A stretch of 64,000 nucleotides of DNA from Danxiaibacter sp048498555 (GCA_048498555.1 JBEHXT010000015.1:83184-147183), one strand, 5' to 3'. Shown: positions 10,101 to 18,697, counted from the stretch's first letter. Made by a program: numbers and translations. Notes: generated by a model not told the origin, from the sequence alone.

Positions 10101-10642
10101 CTTTAGGTTCTGGCGTCTATAAACAAACAGGAGGACTAACAAATGAATTTCATTTAGGTAATTTTGTTTTCAGTTTTCTGATTGATTATAAGTTTGGCGC
10201 AAACATATACTCTGGTACCAATCTTATTTTATATGCTGAAGGCTTGCAGAAAAACACACTTGCCGGCAGGGAAGGTGGTTATGTTGGCCCTGGAGTAACT
10301 GAAGATGGAAAGCCTAACACAAAGGCCGTTCGGTCAGAAACATATTTTAATGCACTTGCTGGAGGCGCAAACAGTATATCAGAAGAGTTTGTGTATAACG
10401 CAGGCTTTATAAAGCTAAGATCAATGACGCTGGGTTATGTTTTTCCAAAGACTATTCTTAAGGACGGATTTATAAAAGGATTGTCTCTAACACTGGTGGC
10501 ACGCAACCTTGCAACATTGCTGAAACATACGCCTAATATAGATCCCGAATCAAATTATAATAACACAAATGCGCAAGGTCTTGAATTGTCAGGTTATCCT
10601 CCTGTGAGAAGCCTGGGATTTAACCTGAACATCAAATTCTGA
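7145..10642 (+). CDS. SusC/RagA-family TonB-linked outer-membrane receptor with N-terminal STN signalling domain
   Basis: A 1165-residue receptor. After a signal peptide (to about residue 26) comes an STN domain (about 60-125, LSVLQALNQLNKSKGVYFLV), which marks it as a transducer to FecR. Then a carboxypeptidase-like beta domain (about 160-222, ITGKVTNTAGDPLASVSIVIQG), the plug (TLNDVVVTALG, then IRGNASLTGNNQPLYVIDGVP) and a 22-strand barrel ending in LGFNLNIKF with a terminal Phe. It would import a bulky nutrient with energy from TonB. The substrate cannot be told: no glycoside hydrolase or peptidase is next to it. Confidence 0.95.
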   Translation: MISKTQRILVCCCMLVAFAVCSTVCAQTSSDRAVYAINKKAWHNTSSATEYEQSGRNKNEEKLSVLQALNQLNKSKGVYFLVADKSLQNIKVSPVKNMQDDAETILTELLKGTALTFKKIDEKTYVIIRSKEKTDSLNDVSGYYTVSTTQYAYDAKPPQQKITGKVTNTAGDPLASVSIVIQGKSKGTNTDSKGQYSIDATKGEVLVFSFVGFATKQITLGDETELNVVLSESQTTLNDVVVTALGIQKQARSLGYSTTEVDGSKFTQAREVNIGNALTGQIAGVSVAGVSTGPYGSSRVIIRGNASLTGNNQPLYVIDGVPYDNKNQGNAGQWGGADYGDGLSNINPDDIETMQVLKGVAATALYGYRGGNGAILITTKSGARSKGIGVEVNNNLTLSKIFDTRDIQYEYGQGTQGVKPMDIDAANATAESAWGAKIDGSDAVNFLGDKYKYNAYKDNYKNFYQTGLTNQTSVALLGGNDKGHFRLGLSNLYLNTNVPNSNMKQQGINFNTTYNITPKLQMTLTANYIFEQVKNRASFSDAPGNYVASLNFLANTFDVRWLSPRVDANKNELLPGSQDIYFENPYFIAYDFENQTNRNRLTGGLTIKYNILDWLYVQGQVTRDGFSFDTRSVTPNGVQYSNAGGGSINMSNINQRELDWHGMVGMNKKINENFTINANVGGYSQDNQWKSYSGGGGPFNVPFFYSISNVTSRPFNYGFTHSRVNSVYGNVDIGYKNFLFLTATARNDWFSMLNPASNHYLYPSISGSFVFSDAFHMPDWINFGKLRASYAQSSNTGAATPYQTVLTYGLQGYSIGGQPVGYVVNGSIPNQNLRPVKIREDEIGLNMQFFKSRLGFDVAVYNKKTTDDIVPVTVSSTSGYNSNTINIGQLENKGIEVLVTGTPVKTKNFTWNVSFNFAYNDSKVLDLGGVSSLSLDVPRFGDNVSISNVVGMSYGQIMGYKYKKDDKGQKVYDTSGLPLRSDDITSLGSGVYKQTGGLTNEFHLGNFVFSFLIDYKFGANIYSGTNLILYAEGLQKNTLAGREGGYVGPGVTEDGKPNTKAVRSETYFNALAGGANSISEEFVYNAGFIKLRSMTLGYVFPKTILKDGFIKGLSLTLVARNLATLLKHTPNIDPESNYNNTNAQGLELSGYPPVRSLGFNLNIKF

Positions 10643-10669
10643 TTGTGTAACCAAACTAAATCATTGATC

Positions 10670-12256
10670 ATGAAACGTACAATTATATATATCGCATTTG
10701 CTGTTTCGGGAGTGATGTTTGGGAGTTGTTCTAAAAACTTTGAGTCAATTAACACCGACCCCGAGCATCTTACAAATGCTAACATGAACTATAATTACCT
10801 GCTTACCGCGGCGCAATTAACAACATCAGGAAACAGCGATGCAAATGCTTACGAAGATTGGCGTAATAACCTTATCTACGCATCTTGCATGATTCAACAT
10901 TTGTCCAGCACTTTCGGCTATTGGGGCGGTGATAAGTATACATATAATGCTGGGTATAATTCAGCTTACTGGGATCAAACTTTCAATAATCCCGTAAGGA
11001 ATATTATCGAAGTGATTGAGCACTCAAAAGATGATACTGCGCATCAGGATTTATACCAGATTGCGCGCATCTTTAAAGTGTTCATGTTTCAGCGTGTGAC
11101 TGACATGTATGGCGATTGTCCTTATTCTGAAGCAGGAAGAGGGTATACCAATGGGATCACTTCTCCCAAATACGACAAACAGCAGGACATTTATGCTGAT
11201 ATGCTGAAAGAATTGCAGGAAGCTGCAGGTGCACTTAGTGGTGAAAATACAGTTGGCTCTGCAGATATGTTGTATGGTGGCAATCAGGCTCAGTGGAAAA
11301 AATTTGCTTATTCTGAAATGCTACGCCTGGCAATGCGTATGGTAAAGGTTGATCCCGATAATGCAAAAAAATGGGCGCAAGCTGCTGTTACCGGCGGCGT
11401 GATGAGTAACATAAGCGACGATGCTGTTTTCTCTCACATATCTGGAGTGCCAGGTACAGCAACCACTAACGGTAGTGCCTGGGTGTTGGATGGTGTTGAT
11501 CCCAACGCGGCACGGCTAAGTGCTACATTTGTTAACTATCTTGTTGCGACAAAAGATCCCCGTTTGAGTTACTTTGGTACCGTGGCTGAAGATCCGAATA
11601 ATACGGATGACTTAGGCGATAATTCGCGGGCTATTCAACTCGGCCAGCCAAATGGATATGATAATGCGGGGGGAGCGTACGATATTAAAACTGCCCCAGG
11701 ATATCCGGGTAGCCAGGCGAAATATTCCATAGTAAACCGCAATACATTTGCGCGACTGGATGCGCCTACTTTCTTCCTTACTTATGCAGAAACTGCATTG
11801 CTTGAGGCCGAGGCTGTTCAAAGAGGTTGGATCAGTGGAAGTGCTTCAGATTTTTACACCCGCGGTGTTACTGCCGCCATGAATCAGTTGGGGCAGATAG
11901 CTAAGTATGTTAATGCACTACCAGCTCCGCTACCGGCAATAAGTGCTGCTGATATAAGCGCATACCTTGCGGCCAACCCGTTTAACACTGGTGATGCTTT
12001 AAATCAAATCAACACGCAATATTGGGTTGCTACATTTATTGATGAGTATGAAGCATGGGCAAACTGGAGAAGGTCAGGCTTTCCACATTTAAATGAAGTA
12101 AAGAATTATCCGACTAATGCAACAAACGGAACCATTCCACGCAGATTCACTTATCCGTTGTCCGAAGCAACTACCAATTCGGTAAACTACAAGTCAGCCG
12201 TCGCCGGATTAAGCGCTGGGGATAAAATGATTTCAAGAGTATGGTGGGATAAGTAA
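10670..12256 (+). CDS. SusD/RagB-family nutrient-binding outer-membrane lipoprotein
   Basis: Starting at ATG 10670 (MKRTIIY) gives a 528-residue protein with a lipoprotein signal (VMFGSC). The longer in-frame start at 10643 overlaps the SusC stop region and adds nine residues before the signal, so it is less likely. The early FESINTDPEHLTNANMNYNYLLTAAQL and the RLAMRMVKVDPDNAKKWA segment fit the SusD-like group often paired with STN-containing SusC receptors. It would form the lid on the SusC barrel at the cell surface. It lies 27 bp after susC and is surely cotranscribed. Confidence 0.92.
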   Translation: MKRTIIYIAFAVSGVMFGSCSKNFESINTDPEHLTNANMNYNYLLTAAQLTTSGNSDANAYEDWRNNLIYASCMIQHLSSTFGYWGGDKYTYNAGYNSAYWDQTFNNPVRNIIEVIEHSKDDTAHQDLYQIARIFKVFMFQRVTDMYGDCPYSEAGRGYTNGITSPKYDKQQDIYADMLKELQEAAGALSGENTVGSADMLYGGNQAQWKKFAYSEMLRLAMRMVKVDPDNAKKWAQAAVTGGVMSNISDDAVFSHISGVPGTATTNGSAWVLDGVDPNAARLSATFVNYLVATKDPRLSYFGTVAEDPNNTDDLGDNSRAIQLGQPNGYDNAGGAYDIKTAPGYPGSQAKYSIVNRNTFARLDAPTFFLTYAETALLEAEAVQRGWISGSASDFYTRGVTAAMNQLGQIAKYVNALPAPLPAISAADISAYLAANPFNTGDALNQINTQYWVATFIDEYEAWANWRRSGFPHLNEVKNYPTNATNGTIPRRFTYPLSEATTNSVNYKSAVAGLSAGDKMISRVWWDK

Positions 12257-12307
12257 CTGAGAGACATGAGCTGTGGGCTTTCAACTTGGCACCTTCTTCT
12301 CTTCTGC

Positions 12308-12430
12308 TCTGCTGAGCGCCCAGGCTCTCCCGCTTTACTCAGTCGCCTGTGGCGACGCAATGTCCCTTTGTTAATCGCTGCAAGCGATGGAGTAAACCTG
12401 TGGAGCTTCAAAGTTTCGCAGAGCGTAAAT
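12308..12430. repeat. Stem-loop-rich element upstream of the convergent terminator
   Basis: Two perfect 6-bp hairpins lie here: GTCGCC-TGT-GGCGAC (12342-12356) and ATCGCT-GCA-AGCGAT (12374-12388). The borders CTCTGCTGAG (12308) and TTCGCAGAGCGTAAATA (from about 12413) recur with small changes around 15730-15765, again just before a terminator-like hairpin. This suggests a duplicated terminator-associated element. Function unknown. Confidence 0.45.
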
Positions 12431-12463
12431 ACACAAGCCGTTCAACAATTGAACGGCTTGTGT
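12431..12463. terminator. Bidirectional hairpin terminator between the SusD gene and the T9SS protein gene
   Basis: A perfect 15-bp inverted repeat (arm ACACAAGCCGTTCAA) with a 3-nt loop lies between two convergent genes. The T tract is poor on both sides, so the termination role is inferred from strength of the stem and position. Confidence 0.65.
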
Positions 12464-12483
12464 ATTATATTGTTGCTGCATCT

Positions 12484-12511
12484 TTCACTATTCACCATTC
12501 ACTAGCCTCCA
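12484..12511. repeat. Heptad array (TTCACYA type), 4 units
   Basis: TTCACTA, TTCACCA, TTCACTA and a diverged GCCTCCA unit in 7-nt register, placed 12 nt downstream of the minus-strand stop codon. The same word recurs at 15817, 15945 and 27043. Confidence 0.55.
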
Positions 12512-12523
12512 TCCACTTTTTCA

Positions 12524-15382
12524 TTATTTGCCTATCAGCAGCCTTTTGCTTACTGTTTGATTAAGCTCATTCGTAACAACAACATAATAAACGCCCGGCG
12601 TATAGTTCGATGTATTCAATATTGTGATTATCCTTCCTTTCACCATCGTTGCTTTTTGTGATTGCAATATCTTACCGGTTGCATCATGTAATTGAACAAA
12701 GTACCGCCTGTCACTACTTCCACTGAACTCAACCGTTGTGCTTGTATTGGCTGGGTTGGGATAAACAGTTAAGTCAGACAATTGCAAGGTATTCCCATTG
12801 TCACCGCCGGCTGTTCTTAATGCCGAAGCAGTTATTGCCACGGGTTTTGTAACAATAGCTGAACTTCCGCATGGATTAAGCAATCCTATGGAGATTTTAC
12901 CAGCAGTATTTCCCCAGTTCATTGTAATTGCATTGGTTCCCTTGCCCGCAACAATAGATGTGCCCTGTGGAATTTGCCATTGGTAAGTACGAACTTCATC
13001 AACAGGGTCAATGCTAAATTGTATACCCGTTTGCCTTGGGTTCACCAACGACGGTCCTGCTATCGCGGAAGGTTTATCCGGAATGTGGTTGTAAACTGTG
13101 ATGCCAAGCGCTTTACTTGCAACCGGCACGATGGCGCATTGTTCAGCAACATTTAATACGCAAAATACCGAGTCGCCGTTTTTAAGAGTTGTGTCAATGT
13201 AGCTTGAACTATTCGTACCCACTAGTATATTGTTCTTGTACCATTGGTAGGAGGGCTCGTTACCTCCTCCGGATATAATTGCAGTAAATTTCACCGGGCT
13301 TCCTTTGCAAACTTCTCTGGTACTTTGGACTATTTTAATGGTGGGCTTTACTACATCGGTCAGGTAACCTACTGTTATCGTATCCGATGATATTGAAGGT
13401 TTATTGTTTACAAAAAGCGTTGCCCATATTTTGTCGCCCTGTTTAAGCAACTTGGTATGGTACTCTCCATTGAAAGGCAGCTGAACATTATTTTTAAACC
13501 ATTTGTAATACGAATTTGGCGGTCGTTTAATTATCGTCGCATTAAATTTTACTTCTTCGCCCTTGCAGGCTGAATAAGGCAATGTAGATATTACCTTAAG
13601 CGAAGTGGGTTGGGGCTTGTAAGTAAAGCCGGGCAGACTATCGCTGGCCAGCAGGTTTTTTATGGTTAAATTTCCTGACGAGCCTTCGCCCACGATAGCA
13701 AAGATGAGCGTAGTTCCGGCAATGGTAAATTCTTTTACGGGCGTGTTGCCCAACAAAATCTCCGTGATGCCTCTAAAAGGATATCCATCTATAACAATTG
13801 TATCATTTGTGGTTGCTGATTTCGGGAAAAATGAACGAAGTCGGGGCGTATCTGCAGCAGGTACGTTCATCTGATTTTTTAGGATATATGTTGCAGGTGA
13901 TTGGTCAAATTGGTTGAAACCAACTGTTATATCCGCTTGCCCATCACCATTCATATCTTTTATGTCTATCAGCGATGAGAAAATTCCGTCCGAATATTTA
14001 ACTGCAGGTGCATAAGATAAGTAAACAAAATTGCTGGTGTTCTTCCTTACATAAACAGCATTTTTTACGCCGGCAATATCCGTAAGGTTATCACCGTCAA
14101 CATCCCTTATTGTTAGTGACGTTGCATTAACAGGAAATAACAATTTCAACGGGGCCTCAAAACTGAAATGATCCAATGGGCTTTTATTTTTTAATACAGC
14201 GATCGAATCACTCAAGTTATCTGCGACGACAATTTCAGGCAGTCCGTCCTGATCCATATCGCCGGTTTTTGCGTTTGATGATTGCTTCAATCCGGTATAA
14301 ACGTTTTCGCGGGAATTAAACGAAAGCAGCCCTGGTGTGGCGTCGTTCCTTACGATCTGGACATAAGGAAAATCGAAAAATGTATTTGCAGGGCTAAGAA
14401 TTATGTCAGTCTTTCCATCGGCATTCATGTCCGCAAATGCCGTGGGAAAAAGGTTATTGGCAAAAGTGATATTAAACGGCGCTGCATAGAGGATGTTTTC
14501 GTTGCTGCTTTTATTCAATAAAATTTTTGCTGAACCATTTTCGGTAATGACAAGATCTTCTTTGCCATCGCCATCCATATCCAAAAACTGGAAAAGATTT
14601 AGCGGCTGCGGTACATTAATCCTTAACGCGGCATTGAAGTTTATATTACCAGGGGTACTGTTGTTTTTGTAGAACAGCAGGAATGGCTGGTTAACAGGTG
14701 AAATGACTAAATCTGTTTTGCCATCCCTATCCAGATCATTGAGGTGAACTGAATAACTGTACTGCTCAGGAAGCCTGATGGTTTGCATCAAATCAAATCC
14801 AAAGGAATAGCCGCTCACATTTCTGTGTAATGAAACTGTTGCAAGGTTGCCGGAGTATGGCATTAACGATTTTGTGTGAATAATAGCCATATCCTGCATG
14901 CCGTCCCCATCCAGATCGCCGAGGGCAGTGTTTGCCGAAGAGTTATCAAGCGGTTCGATCGGATGGAAGCAGCCAGGAGCAATGTACCCCAATCCACTAG
15001 AAAACACGAGGAAACGTTTTTTAGAAATGCCAGTAAGCCCATTTGTTGTTACTCTTATAAAATCAGAGGTGGCACCTGGTAACACCTGTACTGTTAACGA
15101 CGTTGTTGAAGCACTCGTTACGCGCGCACGCGAACCTCCTATGTAAACTGCATTGGCGGCCGTATCTGGGCTGAAGTTGTTGCCGTTTATAGTAATGAAC
15201 TTGTTTACATACTCAGTAAAAGGAGTGATCTCTGTTATAACCGGAGCCTGCGCAGATGCCGATAGGAATAAGAAACAAGAGGCGATTAAGCACGGCAGTT
15301 GTTTTAGCGATGTCGTACGGTATAACAAGCAGTTTCGCAGGCGGCTTATCGCGGTGCATAGGACGACAGTGTTGTTTTTCAT
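12524..15382 (-). CDS. Secreted FG-GAP/VCBS and IPT/TIG repeat protein with T9SS type A sorting domain
   Basis: A 952-residue exported protein. A long signal region (to about residue 45, ending SASAQA) is followed by an IPT/TIG domain (PVITEITPFTEYVNKFITINGNNF). At least seven FG-GAP-like repeats with calcium-binding D-x-D-x-D-G cores follow (GDLDGDGMQD, NDLDRDGKTD, LDMDGDGKED, ADMNADGKTD, GDMDQDGLPE, KDMNGDGQAD), then a second IPT domain, three Ig/PKD-like domains with paired Cys, and a C-terminal sorting domain starting LTVYPNPANTSTTVEF and ending SKRLLIGK. It is probably secreted and anchored by type IX secretion; a role in adhesion or binding is inference. Convergent with the SusD gene. 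Confidence 0.9.
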   Translation of the reverse strand: MKNNTVVLCTAISRLRNCLLYRTTSLKQLPCLIASCFLFLSASAQAPVITEITPFTEYVNKFITINGNNFSPDTAANAVYIGGSRARVTSASTTSLTVQVLPGATSDFIRVTTNGLTGISKKRFLVFSSGLGYIAPGCFHPIEPLDNSSANTALGDLDGDGMQDMAIIHTKSLMPYSGNLATVSLHRNVSGYSFGFDLMQTIRLPEQYSYSVHLNDLDRDGKTDLVISPVNQPFLLFYKNNSTPGNINFNAALRINVPQPLNLFQFLDMDGDGKEDLVITENGSAKILLNKSSNENILYAAPFNITFANNLFPTAFADMNADGKTDIILSPANTFFDFPYVQIVRNDATPGLLSFNSRENVYTGLKQSSNAKTGDMDQDGLPEIVVADNLSDSIAVLKNKSPLDHFSFEAPLKLLFPVNATSLTIRDVDGDNLTDIAGVKNAVYVRKNTSNFVYLSYAPAVKYSDGIFSSLIDIKDMNGDGQADITVGFNQFDQSPATYILKNQMNVPAADTPRLRSFFPKSATTNDTIVIDGYPFRGITEILLGNTPVKEFTIAGTTLIFAIVGEGSSGNLTIKNLLASDSLPGFTYKPQPTSLKVISTLPYSACKGEEVKFNATIIKRPPNSYYKWFKNNVQLPFNGEYHTKLLKQGDKIWATLFVNNKPSISSDTITVGYLTDVVKPTIKIVQSTREVCKGSPVKFTAIISGGGNEPSYQWYKNNILVGTNSSSYIDTTLKNGDSVFCVLNVAEQCAIVPVASKALGITVYNHIPDKPSAIAGPSLVNPRQTGIQFSIDPVDEVRTYQWQIPQGTSIVAGKGTNAITMNWGNTAGKISIGLLNPCGSSAIVTKPVAITASALRTAGGDNGNTLQLSDLTVYPNPANTSTTVEFSGSSDRRYFVQLHDATGKILQSQKATMVKGRIITILNTSNYTPGVYYVVVTNELNQTVSKRLLIGK

Positions 15383-15765
15383 TTTTTTTGTTTTAGGTTG
15401 AATGAATGTTCATCAAGGTTTTCGTCTTGATCTTTGGGCCTCTTGACAATAAAAATGCGAAACGCGTTTATATGCGTAAAGAAGGGTTTTATTTAAATCC
15501 GGGGTAAGCAATTGTGCCTGGTTAAAATTGGCCGGGCAGAAGGATAAGGTATGACAATTAACATCGAATCTTTAAGCAGCTTCCATTCAGTAAACGGGTC
15601 CGCAACTTTATTACAACAGGTAGCACAAAGTTATAGGGGCTTTATCTCATTGTCAATAGGGTATAGCTTAAGTTTTTAACGCATGATGAGGTAAGCCACA
15701 AACCTAAATTCTTTGCTGATCTTAATTGCTCTGCTAAGTCTGGAAGCTTCGCAGAGTGTAAATAT
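15383..15765. other. Non-coding spacer upstream of the T9SS protein gene
   Basis: No convincing gene. Two short inverted repeats: ATCAAG with CTTGAT (15412-15431, 8-nt loop), close to the start of the minus-strand gene and possibly a regulator site; and CTCTGC with GCAGAG (about 15729-15756), the outer border of the element resembling 12308-12430. Otherwise I see nothing. Confidence 0.4.
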
Positions 15766-15795
15766 AAAAGCCGCTCGTTTATAGGACGGCTTTTG
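15766..15795. terminator. Terminator-like hairpin of unclear ownership
   Basis: An 8-bp stem AAAAGCCG with CGGCTTTT around a 13-nt loop, preceded by the same TTCGCAGAGTGTAAATA sequence that precedes the hairpin at 12431. No gene ends directly at it on the plus strand. It may act as a second terminator beyond the ndk terminator. Confidence 0.4.
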
Positions 15796-15816
15796 TGTTA
15801 TCTAACTGCTCCACCT

Positions 15817-15886
15817 TTCACTATTGACCATTCACCATTCACCATTTTGTTGCTTCACCTTTCATTTTTGACTATTCACCATACAC
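15817..15886. repeat. Heptad array (TTCACYA type), about 10 units with one phase slip
   Basis: TTCACTA, TTGACCA, TTCACCA, TTCACCA, then diverged units, then after a 2-nt shift TTCATTT, TTGACTA, TTCACCA, TACACTA. It lies between two hairpins downstream of ndk. Confidence 0.6.
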
Positions 15887-15889
15887 TAT

Positions 15890-15920
15890 AAAAAAAGCCG
15901 CTCCATCAGGAACGGCCCTT
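15890..15920 (-). terminator. Rho-independent terminator of ndk
   Basis: Read on the minus strand this is GCCGTTCC, loop TGAT, GGAGCGGC, then a run of T. It is a canonical terminator 55 nt beyond the ndk stop codon. Confidence 0.8.
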
Positions 15921-15944
15921 ATAATATAGTTAGGTGCTTAACAT

Positions 15945-15972
15945 TTCACCATTCACTATTCACTCTTTACTA
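15945..15972. repeat. Heptad array (TTCACYA type), 4 units
   Basis: TTCACCA, TTCACTA, TTCACTC and TTTACTA in register. It ends 2 nt before the ndk stop codon (minus strand), so it occupies the start of the ndk 3' untranslated region. Confidence 0.55.
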
Positions 15973-15974
15973 AA

Positions 15975-16391
15975 CTAGAATCTTTCCAGGTTAGAGAAGA
16001 AGAAATTACCTTCAATCGCAGCATTTTCATCGCTATCACTTCCGTGAACAGCATTTTCACCTACAGATGCAGCAAAATTTTTGCGGATAGTACCTTCTTC
16101 TGCCTGTGCAGGGTTGGTTGCACCGATCAATGTACGGAAATCAGCTACAGCGTTTTCTTTTTCAAGAATTGCAGCAACAATAGGTCCACTGCTCATAAAT
16201 TCAACCAGCTCACCGTAGAAAGGCCTTTCTTTGTGAACAGCGTAGAATTCACCGGCTTGTTCTTTAGTAAGTTTTGTCCATTTCATTGCTTTAATGGAAA
16301 AACCGGCTTTAATGATCTGGTCCAGGATTGCTCCGGTATAACCTTTGCCTGTAGCGTCAGGTTTAACCATTGTAAAAGTTCTATTGCTCAT
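15975..16391 (-). CDS. ndk: Nucleoside diphosphate kinase
   Basis: A 138-residue protein of normal length for the family. It transfers the gamma phosphate of ATP to nucleoside diphosphates through a phospho-His intermediate; the active-site His116 lies in NAVHGSDS. The N-terminal RTFTMVKPDAT and the RPFYGELVEFMSSGP segment are also diagnostic. It is divergent from the nrnA/FKBP pair and has its own terminator. A weak -7 match (TACTTTCG on the minus strand) lies about 26 nt upstream of the start codon. Confidence 0.97.
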   Translation of the reverse strand: MSNRTFTMVKPDATGKGYTGAILDQIIKAGFSIKAMKWTKLTKEQAGEFYAVHKERPFYGELVEFMSSGPIVAAILEKENAVADFRTLIGATNPAQAEEGTIRKNFAASVGENAVHGSDSDENAAIEGNFFFSNLERF

Positions 16392-16525
16392 AGCTTTTGT
16401 AAAATTTTGCGCGAAAGTACTATATAGAAGTGCTATTTGCTAATATCCAGCGCTAAAAAATGTTGAATTATTATCAAAATTCATTTGAATGAATGGCGAT
16501 AAACACTGAATTTTGCCGCCATTCT

Positions 16526-17533
16526 ATGCAATCTATACAACACTTTTTCCCATTGTTAGATCAGCCTCGCAAGGCGGTGATCACAGCCCACCAGAAGCCG
16601 GACGGCGACGCCATGGGATCTATGCTGGGATTATATCATTTCCTGGTGCAACTTGGGCACGAAGTAACCGTAATATCCCCTACAAACTGGGCCAGCTTTT
16701 TGAACTGGATGCCAGGTGTGAATAACGTAATTGATTTTGAAAACAAGCGGGAACTGGCCATTAGCACCATCAACAGCGCAGAAATTATTTATTGTCTGGA
16801 CTTTAATATTTTGCATCGTACCAGGAATATGGCGACATATCTGGAAAAAGCGAAATGCATAAAGGTATTGATTGACCATCATCAGCAGCCGCAGGAGGAA
16901 GCTTTTGATTACGGAATTAGTGACACTGGAAAAAGTTCTACCTGTGAAATGGTCTTTGACCTGATTGTTAATTCTGGCCATGATAATAAGATTAATAAAG
17001 AAATTGCTACATGTTTGTATACCGGGATCATGACGGACACCGGTTCTTTTCGCTTTCCTTCCACATCCGCCTCAGTACACAGAGCTGTGGCGCGATTAAA
17101 GGAAACCGGCTTCAATCACTCTGTTATTCATGAAAATATCTATGATAATTTTTCTGAATCAAGGTTGAGGTTTATTGGGAATGCCTTATTATACAAGCTG
17201 GATGTATTGTATGAATACAACACTGCAATGATGGCTATTTCTAAATATGACCTGGTTAAGTATGAAATAAAAACCGGCGATACTGAGGGTTTGGTTAATT
17301 ATTTACTTACTATTGAAGGCATAAAATTCGGGGCACTGGTGATTGACAGGGATGAAGAGCGTAAATGGAGCTTCCGTAGCAAAGGTGAATTCGATGTGAA
17401 TACTTTTGCCAGGAACCATTTTGAAGGAGGTGGCCACAAAAACGCGGCAGGAGGAAGAAGTGATGAAACACTTGACCAGACAGCAAGAAAATTTAAACAG
17501 ATAATAAAACAGTACGAAAAAGAACTTCAATAA
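16526..17533 (+). CDS. nrnA: DHH-family phosphoesterase, bifunctional oligoribonuclease/pAp phosphatase (NrnA-like)
   Basis: A cytoplasmic Mn-dependent enzyme that degrades short oligonucleotides and pAp. The DHH domain motifs are HQKPDGDAMGS near the N-terminus, CLDFN, IDHHQQP and MTDTGSFRFPST. The C-terminal DHHA1 domain has the substrate-binding GGGHKNAAGG. The start at 16526 (MQSIQHFFP) is chosen because the family normally begins shortly before the ITAHQKPDGD motif; an upstream in-frame ATG at 16493 would add 11 residues. The FKBP lipoprotein gene follows after 17 bp, so the two are probably cotranscribed. Confidence 0.9.
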   Translation: MQSIQHFFPLLDQPRKAVITAHQKPDGDAMGSMLGLYHFLVQLGHEVTVISPTNWASFLNWMPGVNNVIDFENKRELAISTINSAEIIYCLDFNILHRTRNMATYLEKAKCIKVLIDHHQQPQEEAFDYGISDTGKSSTCEMVFDLIVNSGHDNKINKEIATCLYTGIMTDTGSFRFPSTSASVHRAVARLKETGFNHSVIHENIYDNFSESRLRFIGNALLYKLDVLYEYNTAMMAISKYDLVKYEIKTGDTEGLVNYLLTIEGIKFGALVIDRDEERKWSFRSKGEFDVNTFARNHFEGGGHKNAAGGRSDETLDQTARKFKQIIKQYEKELQ

Positions 17534-17550
17534 AAATCAGAAACAAAAAC

Positions 17551-18483
17551 ATGAAACAACTGTTAACAGTAGCGGGCCTGGCTTTACTTTTTAGCGCATG
17601 CTCGGTGAACTATGAAAAAACAAAATCCGGCATTGCATATAAAATATTCAAGGGCAAGGGTGGCGAAAAATTAAAAGGTGGCGAGTATGTTAAATTCAAC
17701 GCAGATATCCGTATCGTTGAAAGGGATACCGTTCTTAACACTACTGCAGGAAGAATGGCAGCTTACGCAATGGTTGACACTTCCAGGAGAAGCGAATATT
17801 CTTTAATGGAAATTATTTCCAAATGTTCCGTTGGCGATAGCACCGTGTTTATTTTAAACGTGGATTCCCTGATCAAAAAAAATATGATCGATCCTGCTGC
17901 TAAAGGTTTCAAAAAAGATGACAGAATTACTTTCAAAATAAAAGTACTGAAAGCGTTTAAAAATGAACAAGAAGTAGAAGCTGACTACAAACTGGAATCA
18001 GAAACAGAAAAAAATCGTGAAATCAAGGAAGTTGAAAAATACCTGGCAGACAAAGGCATCAAAGCTGAAAAAACAAAAAATGGTGCATTTGTAGAAATAC
18101 AGTCTGCAGGCGATACATTGAAAGCTCAGCCGGGCAAAGAAGCTTCTGTAATGTACAGAGGTTACCTGATGACCAACAATACAGTTTTTGATACCAACAT
18201 GGATTCAACTAAGGGCCATACAGATCCTTACACTGTGCAGGTAGGCAGTGGTGGTGTTATTCCTGGTTGGGAAGAAGCTTTACCTTATTTTGGCAAGGGC
18301 GGTAAAGGACGCATTTTTGTTCCTGCAATGTTAGCATACGGAATGCAGGCAAGGCCAGAAATACCTGCTTATTCTAACTTGATTTTTGACATTGAAGTTA
18401 AGAATGTAGCCGCTCCTGCTATGCCTCAGCAAGCACCGGCTATGCCAGGGCTTCCAGGTGGTGGAAAAGGCCAGTCACACTAA
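17551..18483 (+). CDS. FKBP-type peptidyl-prolyl cis-trans isomerase lipoprotein
   Basis: A 310-residue exported protein with a lipoprotein signal (LLFSAC, Cys17). The N-terminal half resembles a degenerate FKBP-like region (LKGGEYVKFNADI, VGDSTVFILN). The C-terminal FKBP domain (about 185-295) has VMYRGYLMTNNTVFDTN, GGVIPGWEEALPYFGKGGKGRIFVPAMLAYG and YSNLIFDIEVKNV. The tail is Pro/Met/Gly-rich. It would assist folding of exported proteins in the periplasm or outer membrane. A strong terminator follows, ending the nrnA-FKBP unit. Confidence 0.9.
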   Translation: MKQLLTVAGLALLFSACSVNYEKTKSGIAYKIFKGKGGEKLKGGEYVKFNADIRIVERDTVLNTTAGRMAAYAMVDTSRRSEYSLMEIISKCSVGDSTVFILNVDSLIKKNMIDPAAKGFKKDDRITFKIKVLKAFKNEQEVEADYKLESETEKNREIKEVEKYLADKGIKAEKTKNGAFVEIQSAGDTLKAQPGKEASVMYRGYLMTNNTVFDTNMDSTKGHTDPYTVQVGSGGVIPGWEEALPYFGKGGKGRIFVPAMLAYGMQARPEIPAYSNLIFDIEVKNVAAPAMPQQAPAMPGLPGGGKGQSH

Positions 18484-18504
18484 GAAATAGCTTATAAAAA
18501 AATA

Positions 18505-18539
18505 GAAAAAAGCTCCGCAGCAATGTGGGGCTTTTTTTA
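18505..18539 (+). terminator. Rho-independent terminator after the FKBP gene
   Basis: A-rich lead, stem AGCTCCGCA with TGTGGGGCT around GCAA, then seven T. It lies 22-58 nt after the stop codon. Confidence 0.85.
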
Positions 18540-18541
18540 TT

Positions 18542-18625
18542 AGGTGTCAGGTAACAGGTATCAGGTCTCAGGTGTGAGGTATAAGCGCTAAGGCATGAGG
18601 TATGAGGCGTAAGGCATAAGGATAA
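18542..18625. repeat. Heptad array (AGGTATG type), 12 units
   Basis: Twelve consecutive units in perfect 7-nt register (AGGTGTC, AGGTATC, AGGCATG, AGGCGTA and similar), directly after the FKBP terminator. Same family as 1499, 23945 and 24984. Confidence 0.85.
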
Positions 18626-18697
18626 CGGTTTGAAGCCTTAATATGAAAGCGGCGTGCAACAGACACAAAATAAAAGTGAAAGGTCTGAACCTAACAC

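Noticed and set aside
12266..12564. Frames in the spacer between the SusD and T9SS genes
   Set aside because: They read through hairpins and a heptad run and have no recognisable family.
16044..16427. Plus-strand frame of 127 residues opposite ndk
   Set aside because: Antisense shadow of a highly conserved gene; Cys/Phe-rich composition unlike a real protein.
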